Part shown: in pieces, positions 27,568-36,780 of the stretch
Numbering within the stretch: position 1 is the first letter of the stretch
Layout: each line of letters opens with the position of its first letter
Notes under the pieces: generated by a model
The model's input: only the letters and a program-made list of their open reading frames with translations
What the model was told of the DNA's origin: nothing
Database searches by the model: none
Assembly (NCBI RefSeq): GCF_047272945.1
Contig: NZ_JBKOPS010000002.1
Location: forward strand, 389,618 to 453,617
DNA: 64,000 nt
Direction: 5' to 3'
From: Rubrolithibacter danxiaensis
GTDB taxonomy: Bacteria; Bacteroidota; Bacteroidia; Sphingobacteriales; Sphingobacteriaceae
Made by a program: the position numbers and the translations under genes

Positions 27568-28106
27568 ATTTCAAAATTATAGATTTTATATTCGGAATGC
27601 AATTCACCATCTGCGATTAATTTTGCAGGATTGGTATCGTTTTTATAAACAAACCAATTATTAACCAGTTCAATAAATAAAAAAAGATTTTTTATGCCAG
27701 CAATAAATCTTCTCTCTATTATTTCTTCAGGAATATTATGTCCGCCTGATCTTACTCTTTTTGCGACTCTTTCTTTTGCTATTTGTACAGAAGGAAGATA
27801 AAAAAATAATAAAATAACTTCGTATCCCATAAGTTGAACTTCTTTTACTAAGCTTAAGTAACTCCTGGTAGATAAAGTAGTTTCTATACAAAATGATTTT
27901 TCCGCTTCAATATTTTTTCTTATTTGCTGTAGCATAATTCTTCCCGCTTCAAATGCTGCTGTTTCAGGATTTTCCGGGTTTATTTTTGCAGCTATTATAT
28001 CTGCATTAATAAATGGCACATCTTCAAAAACATTTGGTATTATAGTATAAGCCGCAGTAGTTTTTCCTGCACCATTGGGTCCTGCTATGATATAAAGCGA
28101 AGGCAT
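27543..28106 (-). CDS. zeta-toxin-like P-loop kinase
   Basis: A 187-residue P-loop protein of the zeta toxin/COG4185 group. Walker A is AGPNGAGKTT (residues 8-17); INADIIA (about 33-39) contains the Asp that acts as base in zeta kinases; IETTLS follows, and the lid region has RVAKRVRSGGHNIPEEII with conserved Arg residues. Zeta toxins phosphorylate UDP-N-acetylglucosamine; chromosomal relatives may have other substrates. It is placed 1 bp after lnt, so is probably transcribed with it, and overlaps the 58-residue gene by 25 bp. Confidence 0.85.
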   Translation of the reverse strand: MPSLYIIAGPNGAGKTTAAYTIIPNVFEDVPFINADIIAAKINPENPETAAFEAGRIMLQQIRKNIEAEKSFCIETTLSTRSYLSLVKEVQLMGYEVILLFFYLPSVQIAKERVAKRVRSGGHNIPEEIIERRFIAGIKNLFLFIELVNNWFVYKNDTNPAKLIADGELHSEYKIYNFEIWEQLQNI

Positions 28107-28107
28107 G

Positions 28108-29727
28108 TTATTTCCTCTTTTTCCGGTACCATCCCGCTAATAAAAAGATAGCAAACAGGCCGCTTCCAAAACTTCCGATCCTGGCAATGTAGTCCCCATA
28201 TTTGGTATAGAATGTAATTTGATTATTCAGGTTAATGTCTGCTTTAAGTGCGACAGGAACCCACCATGCTGATCTTTTAACCACATCTCCCCGTTGGTTT
28301 ATGAAGCCTGAAATGCCCGTATTTGCCGACCGGGCAACCCATCTTCGGGTTTCTATTGACCGTAGTTTTGCATATTCAAAATGCTGGTCCTTGCCCGAGG
28401 TATTTCCCCACCAGCCATCATTGGTAATTATTGAGATAAACTGTCCGCCTAGTTTTACGCTTTCTGCTACATATTCTCCCCAAATAGATTCATAACAAAT
28501 AACAGGGGATACACCGATTCCACTTTGCGAGTAAAAAACAGAGGGATGATCCTGCTTTCCAAAACCTCCGGTTGTTCCACCAAAATTAGCAAATACAGGT
28601 TTCAGGAATGACAAAGCGGAAGAAAAGGGCAGTTGCTCTACTCCGGGTACTAATTTTGATTTGTGATAAAACTGCACTTCGGCTGAATTCTCTATCTGTA
28701 TTGCCGCATTAAAAGAATCAGCATATTTGCCCAGCTGTTCCTGGTAAGAAGCGGTAAGTGTTTTGGCTGAATCGTACAGCTGATAACTTTCAATTCCTGA
28801 AATGACGTTGCCGTTTCTATACTTATCAAGAAATTGTTGTATACGGCTAAAGTTCGGATTGCTCCTGATTTTAGTTTCTTCAGCTAATTCAGGTATTGCA
28901 GTTTCCGGCCAGATAAAGTATTCTGTATTTGTTTGCCCCGCCGAATCTGATAAATGAATTAATTCTTCTACCTGTTCATTTGAAGGCATGGTGCCCCATT
29001 TTGAATAGGGGTCAATATTTGGCTGCACCACAACAACATTTGAAGGGTTAGGTTCTTCGTCATAAGTAGCATAAATAGCTAAAGAAATACTTATGGGTAT
29101 TAAAATATGTAAGCCTGTTCGGATTATTGAATATTTTTGGCTTTTCCGCTCTTGTTTTACCCTGAAAGCAAGGTAAGTTTCAAATATAAGAATGTTTGCC
29201 ATCAGGATCCAGTAAGTGCCGCCGTAAACACCTGTATACTCATACCACTGTATTAATTGATGAAACTGAGCAAAACCGTTTCCTAAATTCATCCACGGGA
29301 ACGCAAGATCCCAGCTTTGATGCAGATATTCATATCCTATCCAAAAGCAAATTAGTCCGGCATAGCTCCAGTTCTTTGTGGTTAATAGCCTTAGCTGATA
29401 ATAAAGCCAGAAAGCAACAGACATTAAAAGGGCTCCCAAGCCAAAAGGTATCAAAGAAATCGGAATAGCCATTGCTGCAGGCATTACTGCGTTCAATGAG
29501 TTAAAAACCCAATAAATACAACTGGTATTCCAGATGAAGAAGCATAACAGGCAAAGCAAAAAGATCTTTTTTCCTTTGTTTTTTGTTGTTGAGTGTATAA
29601 TATTCTCAACGGCAATTAAAAGCGGAACTAAGGCCAGAAGTAATAGCAGGGCAGTATATGGAATTGGTGGCCATGCCAGCCAAAGCAGGAAAGCGCTTGT
29701 TAAAGCAAACAGGTAATTTTTTTGCAC
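28108..29727 (-). CDS. lnt: apolipoprotein N-acyltransferase
   Basis: A 539-residue integral membrane enzyme that adds the third acyl chain to lipoproteins. About six to seven N-terminal membrane helices are followed by a nitrilase-fold catalytic domain in the periplasm: Glu in FIWPETAIPE, Lys in YHKSKLVPGVE, Cys in PVICYESIWGEYV. A last helix lies at the C-terminus. It starts with GTG, whose G is shared with the TAG stop of the upstream SHOCT gene. Partner of LspA (40504) in maturing the many lipoproteins of this window. Confidence 0.94.
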   Translation of the reverse strand: MQKNYLFALTSAFLLWLAWPPIPYTALLLLLALVPLLIAVENIIHSTTKNKGKKIFLLCLLCFFIWNTSCIYWVFNSLNAVMPAAMAIPISLIPFGLGALLMSVAFWLYYQLRLLTTKNWSYAGLICFWIGYEYLHQSWDLAFPWMNLGNGFAQFHQLIQWYEYTGVYGGTYWILMANILIFETYLAFRVKQERKSQKYSIIRTGLHILIPISISLAIYATYDEEPNPSNVVVVQPNIDPYSKWGTMPSNEQVEELIHLSDSAGQTNTEYFIWPETAIPELAEETKIRSNPNFSRIQQFLDKYRNGNVISGIESYQLYDSAKTLTASYQEQLGKYADSFNAAIQIENSAEVQFYHKSKLVPGVEQLPFSSALSFLKPVFANFGGTTGGFGKQDHPSVFYSQSGIGVSPVICYESIWGEYVAESVKLGGQFISIITNDGWWGNTSGKDQHFEYAKLRSIETRRWVARSANTGISGFINQRGDVVKRSAWWVPVALKADINLNNQITFYTKYGDYIARIGSFGSGLFAIFLLAGWYRKKRK

Positions 29728-30332
29728 TATAGTTGAGATAAAAGATCAGCCTTTTTTGCTTCGTATTCTTCCTGGGTAATCAGTTGTTTTTCAAATAAAG
29801 ATTTTAAACGCTTTAGTTTTTGTGTGATCTCATCCTCCTCCGGCTCGGGTTGAGTTTTTTCTGTCGGAGCAACAGCTTCAGGTTCTGAAGTCGTAACATT
29901 GGATAAAATAGCAGGCTCTTTGCTTATTTCAGTTTTCTGGAAAATATCCTTTTGTTTTTCCATCTGCTCGTTTGAAAATTGGTAAAGTTTTCGTGCCTGA
30001 ATTTTCGGAATATAATCAATGCTGATATTTTCTCCTTTTAAAGGTACTGTGATAAACTTTGCTCCAAAAAACTCTTCTTTAAAAGAAACTTCCTTAATAT
30101 CCTGCCAGGGAAAAATAATAAAGTTTGTGGTAAGCCCTAAGTTTCCGGGAAGACAGAAAATGATACGCTTGTTTGTAACAGCAATACAATCCGGCGTAAT
30201 GGTTACTGCCGGCTTTTTCTGAACCGCGAGGTATAAAATTGCCTCTCCCGAGGTAAGCATATCCTGCAGCTTTCCCAGCATTTTTTCAACAGTTTTAGGA
30301 TCCTGTTCTTCTGTAAGATATTGATCTATCAT
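29727..30332 (-). CDS. PH-like and SHOCT domain protein
   Basis: A 201-residue soluble protein. The N-terminal two-thirds resemble a bacterial PH domain (YLAVQKKPAVTITPDCIAVTNKRIIF; NFIIFPWQDIKEVSFKEEFFG); a Pro/Glu-rich linker follows, and the C-terminus is a SHOCT helix pair (KLKRLKSLFEKQLITQEEYE). SHOCT domains typically mediate oligomerisation and are fused to membrane or lipid-associated modules. It overlaps the start of lnt by 1 bp, suggesting a shared transcript. Function unknown. Confidence 0.75.
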   Translation of the reverse strand: MIDQYLTEEQDPKTVEKMLGKLQDMLTSGEAILYLAVQKKPAVTITPDCIAVTNKRIIFCLPGNLGLTTNFIIFPWQDIKEVSFKEEFFGAKFITVPLKGENISIDYIPKIQARKLYQFSNEQMEKQKDIFQKTEISKEPAILSNVTTSEPEAVAPTEKTQPEPEEDEITQKLKRLKSLFEKQLITQEEYEAKKADLLSQL

Positions 30333-30461
30333 TTTATTAGGTTAAAGGCGGAAGTTTTAATAGCATAATTCAAAATTAAAAAGTTAAAATTAAAAACAGG
30401 TGTTTTAAGGGATTTAGGTATTAGGCTATTGCATCATTCAATCCTTTTCTAATTCCATCCT

Positions 30462-31136
30462 TCAGTCCTTCCCTCGTACGCAGATTACAAATTCACCTTT
30501 CAGGGTATTGTTTTCAAAATGAGTTTTTATCGCTACCAGTGTGCCCCGAACGGTTTCTTCAAATAGTTTGGTCAGCTCGCGTGATACCGAAGCGCTGCGC
30601 TCTTCGCCGAAGGTACTGATAAGCTCTTCTAACGTTTTAATCAGCCGGTGCGGCGATTCGTAGAAGATCATCGTACGTTCTTCCTCCTTCAACTCTTTTA
30701 GTCTGGTTTGACGGCCTTTTTTTACCGGTAGAAATCCTTCAAAAGTGAACCGATCGGAAGGAAGTCCGGAATTTACCAATGCAGGCACAAAAGCAGTTGC
30801 CCCCGGCAGGCATTCAATGGAAATATTGCTTTTTAATGCTTCACGTGTCAGTAAGAATCCCGGATCTGAAATGGCAGGAGTGCCGGCATCAGAAATTAAA
30901 GCAATTTGCTTTCCTTCTTTTAGCAGGCGGACAACTTCTGCTGCCGATTTATGTTCGTTATGCTGATGATGGGCAAAAAGTTTTTTTTCTATACCGAAAT
31001 GTTTTAAAAGAGGAGCACTTGTGCGGGTATCTTCAGCCAGAATTATATCCGCTTCTTTTAAAATACGGATAGCCCGGAGTGTAATATCCTCCAGGTTTCC
31101 TATGGGTGTTGGAACTAAATAAAGTTTGCCGTTCAT
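30462..31136 (-). CDS. rsmI: 16S rRNA cytidine-1402 2'-O-methyltransferase
   Basis: A 224-residue tetrapyrrole-methylase-fold enzyme that methylates C1402 of 16S rRNA with SAM. Signatures: LVPTPIGNLEDITLRAIRIL (residues 6-25), AEDTRTS, ISDAGTPAISDPG and GFLPVKKGRQ, then FYESPHRL. Length is normal. The 129 bp before the SHOCT gene's start holds only AT-rich repeat-like DNA. Confidence 0.95.
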   Translation of the reverse strand: MNGKLYLVPTPIGNLEDITLRAIRILKEADIILAEDTRTSAPLLKHFGIEKKLFAHHQHNEHKSAAEVVRLLKEGKQIALISDAGTPAISDPGFLLTREALKSNISIECLPGATAFVPALVNSGLPSDRFTFEGFLPVKKGRQTRLKELKEEERTMIFYESPHRLIKTLEELISTFGEERSASVSRELTKLFEETVRGTLVAIKTHFENNTLKGEFVICVRGKD

Positions 31137-31149
31137 TTCAGTGTTTCAT

Positions 31150-31206
31150 CATTATGTCGGCATAGCTATCTGTAGCAGATTGCTATACTGCGTTCTCAAT
31201 GACGGG
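31150..31206. repeat. degenerate REP-like intergenic sequence
   Basis: The stretch containing GCAGATTGCTATACTGCG and CTCAATGACGGG resembles the interspersed repeat often seen in Bacteroidetes intergenic DNA (AGATTGC...TCGCAATGACG wording). Only one degraded copy is visible here, so this is a resemblance rather than a proven repeat. Confidence 0.3.
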
Positions 31207-31214
31207 TAAGTTTA

Positions 31215-31222
31215 TATCTTTG
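31215..31222 (+). promoter_or_regulatory. candidate -7 box of serS
   Basis: TATCTTTG fits TAnnTTTG and ends 17 bp before the serS ATG. No clear -33 element at the usual spacing. Confidence 0.4.
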
Positions 31223-31239
31223 TCAAAAAATTAAAAACA

Positions 31240-32511
31240 ATGTTGCAAGTTAGTTATATCCGCGAAAACAAAGAGAAGGTTTTGGAACGTTTAAGCCTGA
31301 AAAATTTTAAGCAGCCAGAGCTTGTTGATGAAATTATTTCGCTGGACGAAGCCCGCCGGCAAACGCAGGTAACATTAGATTCAATTTCGGCAGAAGCTAA
31401 TACGGCTGCAAAGCAAATCGGCGATTTAATGCGGCAAGGGAAAAAAGAAGAGGCAGAAGCCATAAAAACAAAAACTTCATCTTTCAAGGAGCAGATTAAA
31501 GCATTAGGAGATCAACTTGCTGCCATAGAGGATGAACTGAGCAGCAAAGTAATTCAATTGCCAAACCTTCCGCATACATCTGTTCCAGGGGGTGTAAGTG
31601 CCGAAGACAATGAAGTGGCGTATGAACACGGAAGTAAGCCTTCTTTAAATACCACTGCTTTGCCTCACTGGGAGCTTGCCCTTAAATATGACCTGATAGA
31701 TTTTGAATTGGGAAATAAAATTACGGGAGCGGGATTCCCCGTATATAAAGGAAAAGGTGCAAAGTTGCAGCGGGCACTTATTAACTTCTTTCTGGATGAA
31801 GCTGAAAAAGCAGGTTATCGCGAAATCCAACCGCCAATTGTAGTAAATGAAGCTTCAGGCTTTGGTACAGGCCAGCTTCCGGATAAGGAAGGCCAGATGT
31901 ACCATATTGGTATTGACAATTTGTACCTCATACCCACTGCCGAGGTTCCAATTACTAACTTATACCGTGATGTTATCGTCAGAGAGGAAGATTTGCCTAT
32001 TAAAAATTGCGGATATACGCCTTGTTTCCGTCGGGAAGCAGGTTCTTATGGCGCTCATGTTCGTGGTTTAAATCGTTTGCATCAGTTTGATAAAGTGGAG
32101 CTGGTTCAAATTACTCATCCTGATAACTCATACCCTACTTTAGAGGAGATGAGTAAATACGTACAGTCTTTATTACAAAAGTTAGAGCTTCCTTATCGGG
32201 TACTTCGGCTTTGCGGCGGCGACATGAGCTTTACTTCTGCCTTAACTTACGATATGGAGGTGTGGTGTGCTGCACAGGCCCGCTGGCTTGAAGTTTCATC
32301 TGTATCAAATTTCGAAGCTTTTCAGAGTAACAGGCTGAAACTTCGGTTTAAGGGGAAAGAAGGGAAGCCCCAATTGGCCCACACATTAAATGGCAGTGCA
32401 CTTGCTTTACCAAGAATTGTTGCCTCTTTACTTGAAAATAATCAAACTGACACCGGAATAAAAATTCCGGCCGTGCTGGTGCCGTACACGAAGTTTGAAT
32501 GGATTGATTAG
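31240..32511 (+). CDS. serS: seryl-tRNA synthetase
   Basis: A 423-residue class II synthetase. The N-terminal ~110 residues form the long antiparallel coiled coil that grips the tRNA-Ser variable arm. Motif 2 is FRREAGSYG with LHQFDKVEL, and motif 3 is GSALALPRIVASLLEN near the C-terminus. Full length, single gene, with a candidate promoter at 31215. Confidence 0.97.
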   Translation: MLQVSYIRENKEKVLERLSLKNFKQPELVDEIISLDEARRQTQVTLDSISAEANTAAKQIGDLMRQGKKEEAEAIKTKTSSFKEQIKALGDQLAAIEDELSSKVIQLPNLPHTSVPGGVSAEDNEVAYEHGSKPSLNTTALPHWELALKYDLIDFELGNKITGAGFPVYKGKGAKLQRALINFFLDEAEKAGYREIQPPIVVNEASGFGTGQLPDKEGQMYHIGIDNLYLIPTAEVPITNLYRDVIVREEDLPIKNCGYTPCFRREAGSYGAHVRGLNRLHQFDKVELVQITHPDNSYPTLEEMSKYVQSLLQKLELPYRVLRLCGGDMSFTSALTYDMEVWCAAQARWLEVSSVSNFEAFQSNRLKLRFKGKEGKPQLAHTLNGSALALPRIVASLLENNQTDTGIKIPAVLVPYTKFEWID

Positions 32512-32520
32512 CAGAAACAA

Positions 32521-32549
32521 AAAAGGTTGCTTCGAAAGAAGCAACCTTT
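32521..32549 (-). terminator. terminator of the cold shock gene
   Basis: An 11-bp perfect stem (32522-32532 with 32539-32549) with a 6-nt loop. On the minus strand it is followed by TTTTTTGTTT, so it terminates the csp gene; on the plus strand the U-tract is poor, though it may still shield serS. Confidence 0.8.
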
Positions 32550-32571
32550 GTAGACGATTAATGATATATTA

Positions 32572-32769
32572 TTATTGAATAACTTCTACATTTACCGCGT
32601 TCAAGCCTTTTTTGCCACGTTCAACTTCGTAACGTACACGATCGTTTTCACGGATCGAATCTACCAGGCCTGAGGAATGAACAAAAATATCAGATTCACC
32701 ATCAGCTGGTATAATAAATCCGAAACCTTTTGTTTCATTGAAAAATTTAACTGTTCCTTCTTTTTGCAT
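32572..32769 (-). CDS. cold shock domain protein
   Basis: A 65-residue single cold shock domain (OB fold) that binds single-stranded RNA/DNA. RNP1 is KGFGFI and RNP2 is DIFVHSS; MQKEGTVKFFNETKG opens the domain. It has its own terminator. One of several csp paralogues expected in the genome, so no letter is assigned. Confidence 0.96.
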   Translation of the reverse strand: MQKEGTVKFFNETKGFGFIIPADGESDIFVHSSGLVDSIRENDRVRYEVERGKKGLNAVNVEVIQ

Positions 32770-32869
32770 TGTAATATTTATTAAAAGCCCGCAAGGTAGG
32801 GATAATAATTAAGGAAAAAGTATTTTCTTCCAATTATATTGAAATAGTACATAAATATTACTTTTTGCT

Positions 32870-34237
32870 TCAATTAGCTTGGTTTTTATTTATGAGATGA
32901 TCCCAGATTATACCATAAATAGCTGTTGCTTGAACGCTATTAACGTTTTGGGCGTTATCAGTTATCAGTACAGGCTTATATTCTGCCGGTATATTAACTC
33001 TGCCGTGCGAACCTTTAATAAGGGTAGCATTTAAAGGAATTACATCCATTACATATCGGAAACCCAGTTTCTTTCGCAGCAGTTTGTATCCCGCTCTTGC
33101 TTTTGAAGTCATAAACATCTCAACAGGATCATAGCCTGGCTTTTTATGGATATCAACTACCCGGGCATAATCAGGAGCTTTGGTATCGTCAACCCAGAAA
33201 TAATAGGTAAACCAACTGTTCTTATCAGCCATTACTACGAAATCTCCTGATCTTTCATGATCTATTCCATACTTCACCTGTTCCTCTCGGTCCAGTATCA
33301 ATTCAATCCCGGAAGTTTTTTCCAGAATTGCTTTTACTTTTTCTTTTACTGAAGGATCATTGATATAAACATGTGCCACCTGGTGATCTGCTACGGCAAA
33401 TGCTTTGGAAGCTCCGGGATCAAGCAGTTCAGTGCCTCTTTCTATCCTTATTCCGAGTAAATTATTTTCTCTTAAGATCCTGTTTAAATGTATCGGTTGG
33501 TTAACCGGCGCAATTCCATATTCAGACAGGATTATAATTTTAGCTTTCTTCTTCTCATAGAACGTAACTAATTGTTCAATTACGCCGTCAACCTCTGCCA
33601 GTTCTTTTGATATTTTAGAAAGATCAGGGCCGAATTTTTGCAGGCAATAATCAAGATGAGGCAGGTAAATCAGTGTTAATGTCGGATTGTATTTATCATC
33701 CGTATACATGGAAGCATCGGCAATCCATTGTGTTGACTTAATATTTGCGCCTGGTCCCCAGAATTGGAAAAGTGGAAATTGTCCGAATTTTTCCTGTAGT
33801 TCATCTCTTAATTCTGCAGGATGTGCATAGCAATCGGGATTTTTTCTGCCGTCCGCTAAATATTGCGGACGTGGTGTAACAGAATAGTCAGCCGATGAAT
33901 ACATATTGTACCACCAGAACATTTTTGAGCAGGTAAAATTCGGGTCTTCTTTTTTTGCAGCTTCCCAGATTTTTTCAGCCAGCACAAGTTTGTTAGATTG
34001 TTTCCAGAACTTGATTTCACAATCTTCGCGATCATACCACCCATTGCCTACTATCCCGTGTTCATCTGGAAGTTTGCCCGTAACATACGTTGACTGAACG
34101 GAAGTTGTTACTGCAGGAAGCAGTGGTTCAATAGTATTTAAATGGCGATTTTCTATATATTTTTTTAGGAAAGGTGTGTGTTCTCCAATTACGGATGATG
34201 ATAAGCCGACAACATCTATAACAACTGTTTTATTCAT
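32870..34237 (-). CDS. eboF: EboF, alkaline phosphatase-superfamily hydrolase
   Basis: A 455-residue protein of the nucleotide pyrophosphatase/phosphodiesterase branch. Metal and nucleophile residues are visible: Asp8 in VVIDVVG, the Thr nucleophile region AVTTSVQSTYVTG (about 42-54), YLPHLDYCLQ, ILSEYGIAP and KGSHGR near the C-terminus. No signal peptide, so it acts in the cytoplasm. It is the last gene of the six-gene ebo cluster, 10 bp after eboE. By family it should hydrolyse a phosphodiester or pyrophosphate; the substrate is unknown. Confidence 0.85.
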   Translation of the reverse strand: MNKTVVIDVVGLSSSVIGEHTPFLKKYIENRHLNTIEPLLPAVTTSVQSTYVTGKLPDEHGIVGNGWYDREDCEIKFWKQSNKLVLAEKIWEAAKKEDPNFTCSKMFWWYNMYSSADYSVTPRPQYLADGRKNPDCYAHPAELRDELQEKFGQFPLFQFWGPGANIKSTQWIADASMYTDDKYNPTLTLIYLPHLDYCLQKFGPDLSKISKELAEVDGVIEQLVTFYEKKKAKIIILSEYGIAPVNQPIHLNRILRENNLLGIRIERGTELLDPGASKAFAVADHQVAHVYINDPSVKEKVKAILEKTSGIELILDREEQVKYGIDHERSGDFVVMADKNSWFTYYFWVDDTKAPDYARVVDIHKKPGYDPVEMFMTSKARAGYKLLRKKLGFRYVMDVIPLNATLIKGSHGRVNIPAEYKPVLITDNAQNVNSVQATAIYGIIWDHLINKNQAN

Positions 34238-34247
34238 GTTAGTGCTT

Positions 34248-35447
34248 TTATAATAATCCTTTAACCCATTGTAACTCGCGAATAATCGATTGTTTAATAG
34301 GTAGTTTTAATTGCTCGGGAAGAACTTCCCAGGTATATGTTTCTACTTCAAGGTGATTGGTAAATGGATCAGCATTAAATAATTTAATCAGTTCACTAAT
34401 ATCATTCTGAGTAGTTTGCAGCGCTCCCAGATCTTCAATAAACAAGGGAACATGGAAATGAGCCCGCCATTCCTCTACCGCCGGATTATCTGCATCCTGT
34501 AACGCTTGCGGAAGGTCGGGATAACGAATAAGGCCGCTGCTGTTTGTTCTTGCTACAACCTGATGCAGGTAAGTAGATTCATTAAAATTGGAAAACGCTT
34601 CTTTTACGGCATTTCTGTTTGCTCTCAGAGAGGCCTTCAAAGCAGCGCTTATTTGAATTTTTCCAACTTTTATTTCTTGCTTTTTTAATTCTTTCAGCAC
34701 TTCTGCATGCACTTCATATCCAACAGCAAAGTGACAGATATCGTAACACAGGCGGATGTGTTCGCGTAATGCTTCTTCCGCTTCCTGTAAAGAGATGGAG
34801 AATTTATTTGCCAACATGTTTTGCCCTTTCGGTACCAGATCCTGCAGGAACCATTCAATAAATTCTGCTCCTGTTTCTAAAAGACCGTCAGGTTCCGGTT
34901 CAATATCTAAATGAAGCGTTAGTCCGGTTTCTTTTTTTAGTTTGATAAGATGTTCTGCAACTTCAATAAAATGTTCTGTCGCCGTTTTTCTTGCTTCAGC
35001 TAATTCCTGCGAGTCTGGTTTAAACCAATGCCTGTAGGTGAGGGGCGAGGTAGAAACGCCTCCGTCGAGCCCTTCGGGAAGCAAAGCCACTAAAATGTTA
35101 AATAGTCTTTTCGTATATTCTACTCGTTCACGGGTTGTCCAGTCGGGGGTATGAACATCGTCTTTAACACGGGTATGATGAAAACCTCCGTATGGAAAAC
35201 CATTCATGGTAAAAACATAGGCCCCATTTTCGGTCAGCCAGGTCTTAAAAACGTTTAAATTGCCTTCTTTTATCAGCTCAGTACTTGCTTCATTGGAAAG
35301 GCGTAGGCCGATCCCCATTTTATTATCAGGAGATAAGTCCTTTTTAATTGCCGGAAAATTTTGCTGCAGGGCAGCAAAATGATCATGCCAGCTCTCACCC
35401 GCATGTATGTTAGTGCAATAGGTCAAATGGGCATTTAGAGTTTCCAT
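34248..35447 (-). CDS. eboE: EboE, xylose isomerase-like TIM barrel protein
   Basis: A 399-residue TIM barrel protein with metal-binding-like residues: LTYCTNIHAGESW at the N-terminus, LTLHLDIEPEPDG (Asp/Glu pair, about 195-207), YDICHFAVGYE, and PLFIEDLGALQTT. Annotated in other genomes as metabolite traffic protein EboE. The barrel resembles sugar isomerases/epimerases, but the reaction is not known. It sits between eboD and eboF in the cluster. Confidence 0.88.
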   Translation of the reverse strand: METLNAHLTYCTNIHAGESWHDHFAALQQNFPAIKKDLSPDNKMGIGLRLSNEASTELIKEGNLNVFKTWLTENGAYVFTMNGFPYGGFHHTRVKDDVHTPDWTTRERVEYTKRLFNILVALLPEGLDGGVSTSPLTYRHWFKPDSQELAEARKTATEHFIEVAEHLIKLKKETGLTLHLDIEPEPDGLLETGAEFIEWFLQDLVPKGQNMLANKFSISLQEAEEALREHIRLCYDICHFAVGYEVHAEVLKELKKQEIKVGKIQISAALKASLRANRNAVKEAFSNFNESTYLHQVVARTNSSGLIRYPDLPQALQDADNPAVEEWRAHFHVPLFIEDLGALQTTQNDISELIKLFNADPFTNHLEVETYTWEVLPEQLKLPIKQSIIRELQWVKGLL

Positions 35448-35528
35448 ATCATGTGATAGTGATTTTCACTATAGTTGAAATAACAGTATATCGAGCAAAA
35501 GGAGAATGAATGTCGGCAAAATGTGGGT

Positions 35529-36689
35529 CTAACTGATTACAGCCTGATATTCCTTCAGTATTTTGCCTGCTTCACAAATTAGTCTGTGGTCCATTTCGTT
35601 TACTTCCTGTCCTTTTCCAATAGCAACCAACATGGTGATCGTTAATTTGCCGCCTAAATGCTCCTGGAATTCCTGTAAGCCTTTAAGAATCGGACTGTCT
35701 GCCTTTTCTGCTTCCAGTAAGGGATGAGTAACTTCAAATCCGAATTGAAGGAGAAGTTTCACAATCCGGTCACTGTCTGTTTTAGATAATCTTCCTGATA
35801 GGTTGGAATAAACGCTATCCAAAGCAATGCCCATTGCGACAGCCTCGCCATGAAACACCTCAAAATTTGAAAGTTGTTCGAGTTTATGGGCGCTCCAGTG
35901 GCCAAAATCTAAAGGACGGGCTGAACCTAATTCGAAAGGATCGCCGCTGGCAATATGCTGCAGGTGAAGTTCTGCACAGCGTTTGATTAGATATTCCATT
36001 GCCGGCATATTTCGTGCTACCAAAACCGACGCATTCTCCTCAAGCCAGTAAAAGAAGGCAGCATCTTTAATGAGCGCTACTTTTACAGCTTCCGAAATTC
36101 CTGATCGCCAATCCCGGTCGGTTAGGGTAGTAAGAAAATTAAAGTCGTTGAATACGGCAACAGGAGGTACGAATGTGCCCAGAAAATTCTTTTTCCCCTG
36201 GTAATTCACTCCGTTCTTCACGCCAACTCCCGAGTCATTTTGTGAAAGAACAGTAGTGGGAATACGAATATGTTTAACTCCCCGATGAGAGATAGCAGCC
36301 GCATAACCAGCTAAATCTAAAATTGATCCGCCGCCTATTGCAGCTAAATAGGAATGACGGTCTATCCCGTTGCGGTTTCCTGAATCGATTATTTGTTCTA
36401 AAAATACCGGATTGTTTTTTGCCTGCTCTCCTCCCGGAATAATCAATAATTCCGGAATTAATTGCACATCCCGATACTCAGAAAAGTATGTTTTTATTTG
36501 TTCTGTTAATTGAGGATGGACTTTGCTAACGCCGTCATCAATTATAAAAAGGATTTTTTGTGTAATGCCTTTCGTATGTCTGTCCTTTAAAAAGGTCCCT
36601 AACAGGCAGTTTGAAGAATCAAAAAGCCGGGTTGTGAAATGAACTTTATATTCAAATTTAACTGTAAACGATTGTTGTAAATAATCCAT
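35529..36689 (-). CDS. eboD: EboD, 3-dehydroquinate synthase-like sugar phosphate cyclase
   Basis: A 386-residue member of the sugar phosphate cyclase superfamily. The NAD-binding AIGGGSILDLAGYAA, the lysine-containing SGISEAVKVALIKD, and the zinc ligands in LDFGHWSAHKLE and HGEAVAMGIALD are present, so it should be an active cyclase. Context separates it from the housekeeping AroB: it is in the ebo cluster between the prenyltransferase and the TIM barrel protein. The cyclic product is unknown but may be a polyol scaffold (inference). Confidence 0.88.
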   Translation of the reverse strand: MDYLQQSFTVKFEYKVHFTTRLFDSSNCLLGTFLKDRHTKGITQKILFIIDDGVSKVHPQLTEQIKTYFSEYRDVQLIPELLIIPGGEQAKNNPVFLEQIIDSGNRNGIDRHSYLAAIGGGSILDLAGYAAAISHRGVKHIRIPTTVLSQNDSGVGVKNGVNYQGKKNFLGTFVPPVAVFNDFNFLTTLTDRDWRSGISEAVKVALIKDAAFFYWLEENASVLVARNMPAMEYLIKRCAELHLQHIASGDPFELGSARPLDFGHWSAHKLEQLSNFEVFHGEAVAMGIALDSVYSNLSGRLSKTDSDRIVKLLLQFGFEVTHPLLEAEKADSPILKGLQEFQEHLGGKLTITMLVAIGKGQEVNEMDHRLICEAGKILKEYQAVIS

Positions 36690-36780
36690 AAAGATTTTAG
36701 CCTGTGAGAGCCGGAAAGATTTGTAAAAGTTAAAGATGTAAATTTACTAAAAGGCGTATATAATTTTGCCTTTGTAAATG

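Noticed and set aside
35529..36689. Housekeeping aroB
   Set aside because: Active-site motifs fit the superfamily, but the gene lies inside the ebo cluster, which carries its own paralogue (EboD).
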